A stretch of 64,000 nucleotides of DNA, from assembly GCF_022539315.1 (NCBI RefSeq), contig NC_066314.1, forward strand, positions 46,933,180 to 46,997,179. Direction: 5' to 3'. Made by a program: the position numbers and the translations under genes. The stretch is from Serinus canaria (Eukaryota > Chordata > Aves > Passeriformes > Fringillidae). Below the pieces are notes generated by a model. That model made no database searches. It saw only the letters and a list, made by a program, of their open reading frames with translations, and was not told the DNA's origin. Of this stretch, positions 60,201-64,000 are shown one piece after another. Position 1 is the first letter of the stretch. Each line of letters begins with the position of its first letter.

Positions 60201-63200
60201 GGGACTTCAATCAGAACAAAGAATGAAAGACCTTATCAAAAATTGGTTTTGCCTATCCCTTTCTCCATCCTATGAAAAGACAGTGTGTTTGCTGTTGGAT
60301 TTTGATTTCCTTCAGGGCATCTAAAGCAGCAGAATCTTGGTGCCTGTCAAAGCAGCACCCTATGTGTGTTGTCACCCTCATACACTCATACCGTGACCTG
60401 ATGTGAAAGTGTCTTCTACCTTCTCTGGTAAGTCCAGCTTTTAAAAATCTCTAGTGCAGGCGCTTCCAAGACCTTTCACAAAAGGTAGTTCATCAGTTTT
60501 AAAATGCTTCTCTTGATCTGTCTGCTTCAGCTTCCTTAGAGCAAGTTTCCTTGTGCTTTGGTTTATGTAAGCTAGAGGCTGTGTTCTCCTTCCAACACCT
60601 GCTATTAGTCATTTGGGCAAGTGGGTGTGTATATGTAGATCCATACATACACCCATTCACAAGAAAACTCTGTTAAGAGGAGCTCAGAGCTTACAACAGG
60701 GCCCTAGAGCTTTTTAGAATACATAGTCACACTTGGAAACTGGAGTCACTGAAAGCCATAAAAACTCACCAAGCCACGAAACCTGATCGGCTGCCTCAGC
60801 ATTCCAGTATCCCACTGCTCTCACCTACAAAAGCCCATATTCCTTCAGCTTCCCAGCTGCCTACTCTTTTCATGATGTGCATGAAATTCAGGGTATGTTC
60901 TGTGGGGTTAGGAGACCATTTTAGCTGAATCAGTCTGTGTGCAATGTAAAGGTAAACAGGAAAGGAAAAGCTGCTGATGGAAGAAATGGTTGGAGCTGAG
61001 ACACACACATTACCTCTTGGGGATGATGAAGGACTGTGCAACACAGACACAGCATCCTGCCACACAGGACCAGCTGACTCTTATGTGGGAACTCCACCAC
61101 AGCACTGGTAGGAGCTATAGGGTGAATACAGAGGGTATATTTCATTGACGTCACTAGCCAGCATTACTTAGAACAGGGCTAAGCACAATTGCAAAAAGAA
61201 CTGCCTCCAAGCTATTCTATTTATATTCCTACCAGAGCTACCATTGGTACAGTCATCCTGCTGCTGAAATCCTGACCCTGTCGTTACCAGTGTAGCCACA
61301 GACCAGAGGAGATCATTTTGGATCTTTTCAGAATTTGGCATGTCTTAATACCAGCAAAAGCAGCATTGGCAGGGGGTGGAGTGTGCTATTTGCACAGGAC
61401 CTGCGTCAGGATTGGCATTCAGTGAATAGCAAGACACATGAAGGCATTTTATCCCAATATAGAGAATAACGCATCTTCCTCTGCGTTGCTGGTGGTAACT
61501 TTGGCAGTCCAAGGAACAATGGTAATTGCTTGTTACTGTGGAAACAAGACCTCCAGAAATAACACTAATGAGCCAGCAGGGTCGTGGGAGAAACACAAGC
61601 ATGCTGTCTCCTGCAAACATACATGATTTGGCTGCGCAGAGGAGATGGAGCTCTGGGGAAAGGAGCAATTTATTTGAATGCAACAGGCACCCAGCACAAC
61701 CTCCATTCATCCCCCAAGCCAGTCTGAGCCTGCAAACAATTTAAGCTACTTCAAAAAAATGTTCGGATAATTTTGGAAATCATAGCTTTTCACCCTCCTC
61801 CCTGCCTTACATTTTGGGGAAGTTGACTGGGAGATCCTCCCTCCTTTGGAGGGAGCCATTTTGTGCAATACGCCTGAGAGGAAGATGTCTCCAAAAATCT
61901 CTCGATGAAAAACACGTTCTTACAAATTTCCCTAGCCAATTCTGCAGATGCAAAGGATGCCAGTAATCTGGGAGATGGGTCTAGAAGCATCTGAATGGCA
62001 AGGTCCTTCTCCTAATAACAGTCTTTTTGTGATCCTCCACTCCAGCCTAAACAAGACAAAAGGAGTAGTGTGCACAGCAGAAGAGGGGAAAGAAGGTAGG
62101 AGACACCAAGAGCTTACTGCAGCCTCAGCATGTGCCTTGTTCCCCTTTCATGCTGTGTTTCTCTTGACAAAGAGAGAAGACAGTGCAAAGGAAGGGAAAT
62201 GGTGGATGGTGACCTCTGAACATGGATATTTTTGGTGCTCCATATTCTTTTGCCTTGTAAAATCCCCAAAATGATACTTTCTGCCCCCAGTCCCTACTGG
62301 GACAGCAGCGTGGTGGGTGGCTGCATATTAATAGTCAGCTCAGCCTCATGTGCTAAATGCCAGGAAGTGGACCAAGTGCTCAAACTGCCCTGAAAGATTA
62401 TTCCTTCTGCCTGCCAGTGGCTCTGAGGCTGTTAAACCTGATCTTCCTACCTAAAGATGGCATACATCAGATTAGTAGGTGGCCTCAAAGGAGGCACTGA
62501 AGCCAGAGCTAGCTTGGGCCAGACAACACTTTCAAACATATCCTGCTTTAACATGAAGGAATGTTTTTGATTGCTCCACCCTACAGGAGGAAGATAAGAG
62601 GATGTAAACATCAGCCACAGGGAGAAAGAAAGGAGGACTCAGATGACAGGGCCTTTTCTACTGGTGGCTCCTGTGGCAGGCCAGGAGCTTCTCAAAAAGC
62701 AAATAATCAGGTAGGGTCACCGCTTTGCTTGTTATTGCACTCCCTTGAATAATTTTTATTCACTGTTTTTTTATTCTATATCAAGAAGCCTCAGGTAAAA
62801 TCAAGGCCCTCCTCCCTTGAGATGAGGAGCATCCCTGACACCAGCTCTTGCCATACTGGATGCCCACACAACACGCAGAAGGGGAAGAAGAAAGAAGGTA
62901 TTGTCTACAGATGAGGACCTAAGCCAGAAGGACATGGAATGACTCAGCCATGGTTATAGCAAGAGTTAGTGGCAGTCACGAGTTCACTAATAGCAACTTC
63001 AGTCTTTGTCCAGAGCTTTTGCACAGCCTTTGTCCAGAGCTTTAATCATAAACTCCTCCATTTTCCTACAACCCAAAAATAGAACATGGGCAAGCAGCGC
63101 AAAGAAGTTTGACATATAAATGGGAAATAAAAGTCAGAAGTTAAATTATCAAGATGCTGACATGTTCTTCAAATATTATTGCATTGATACAATATTGTGG

Positions 63201-64000
63201 GCAAGGGTTCTGCACAGCTTTAATAATTTTAATTTCAGAAATCCTGATCACATTTGTGTGAATGGGGTTTTGACTCTTCAGAATAAATAAAAATAAACTT
63301 AAAAAAAAAATTAAGGTCTGAAGTTGCTCTCAGAACATGTCAAACAAAACAAAATAGAGCTGTGTGCAAATTGAGGCCAGCAAATTAACAGTATGCTCCC
63401 CCCTACTGAGCTGCTGTGGCCTCCATTCAGGATTTCTGCTTTTCCCAGCAACAGTGTGTGACACTTCAGGTAACGGAGCAGAGCATGGTCCAGCAACACC
63501 TGGAGAGCCAAACTGGTTTGGAGCTGCAACCAGAGAACGATGGAGCCAGTTGAATAAGGGAGGAAATTGCCCCAAACACTGCTCCTTTCCAAAAAAAGAA
63601 AAGAGTTTAAATTCATACAGCCTCTCTCTGATCTGGTTACGTGAGCTGTGTCCAGTGTGTAAGAACCTCACAGATGTTAAAGAAGGAGAGGAGAAATGAA
63701 ACTCAGTTTGGGTAACAATTTCTGAGGTTGTAGCTGCATATTTGCCTAGAGCATCCCACCCCTCCAAACACAGAAGGTTACCATGGTGACAAATTTCAGC
63801 TGTAGGTAAGGAAATGTTTCTGTATGAGTGCCATTTTGCAGAAATATAAAACCTAAAGATTAAGCCCCATTGCACCATTTATAATCTTCGTTGCCACATA
63901 TTCACAACTAGATGAGCTTTCTTGTCTCAAGAACAGTTTACCAAAATGCAAATAAAGCTGCTTTGTTTTAATTCATGCATTCTGCTAATGGAACTCATCT
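60201..64000. other. Non-coding unique DNA, right edge
   Basis: No gene is recognised. A small imperfect tandem duplication (unit 'ctttgtccagagctttt', period 24) lies at 63004-63043. The frame at 63330-63878 (-, 182 codons) has no recognisable domain or splice support. Confidence 0.4.

Noticed and set aside
63330..63878. 182-codon minus-strand frame near the right edge
   Set aside because: There is no recognisable domain, and an opposite-strand frame of 111 codons overlaps it. It is not supported as a gene.

Overview
This looks like nuclear DNA from a bird, most likely a songbird. The evidence is several CR1-type LINE 3' fragments in both orientations, ERV-L and ERV-K type LTRs of the kind common in passerines, low overall repeat density, and long AT-rich non-coding stretches beside one strongly CpG-rich domain. 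I found no host protein-coding gene I can name. Apart from one possible 62-nt exon (17220-17281), the host DNA reads as intergenic or intronic.

Layout. 1-6100: unique DNA with two CR1 relics. 6100-10320: a cluster of GC/CpG-rich segments with a TATA motif and a G-quadruplex candidate, probably a promoter or regulatory domain. 10320-20260: AT-rich unique DNA with a sense CR1 fragment and the possible exon. 20264-27906: a composite endogenous retrovirus. 27912-64000: mostly unique DNA with microsatellites, a second copy of a solo LTR (39168-39908), CR1 relics, a 104-bp tandem duplication and an unnamed dispersed repeat pair.

The composite element is the centre of interest. It is an ERV-L-like (class III) provirus on the + strand. 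In order it has an R-U5 fragment, a Lys-type primer binding site, a hydrophobic leader ORF, a gag-like ORF, protease, reverse transcriptase/RNase H, integrase, a polypurine tract and a 3' LTR. It has no env. It is broken in several places: nested LTR insertion in gag, an amber codon in RNase H, a frame change before integrase, and a Gly at the second integrase catalytic position. Two later solo LTRs sit inside it, each with clean target-site duplications (GTGGC, 5 bp; CCACCC, 6 bp).

The most unusual feature is at the 5' end. Where the U3 of the 5' LTR should be, there is instead a nearly full-length, diverged 7SL (signal recognition particle) RNA sequence. It is in the same orientation and is fused almost directly to R, with no A-tail between them. 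This suggests a 7SL/retrovirus chimera formed by template switching during reverse transcription, although a secondary rearrangement cannot be excluded from one copy.
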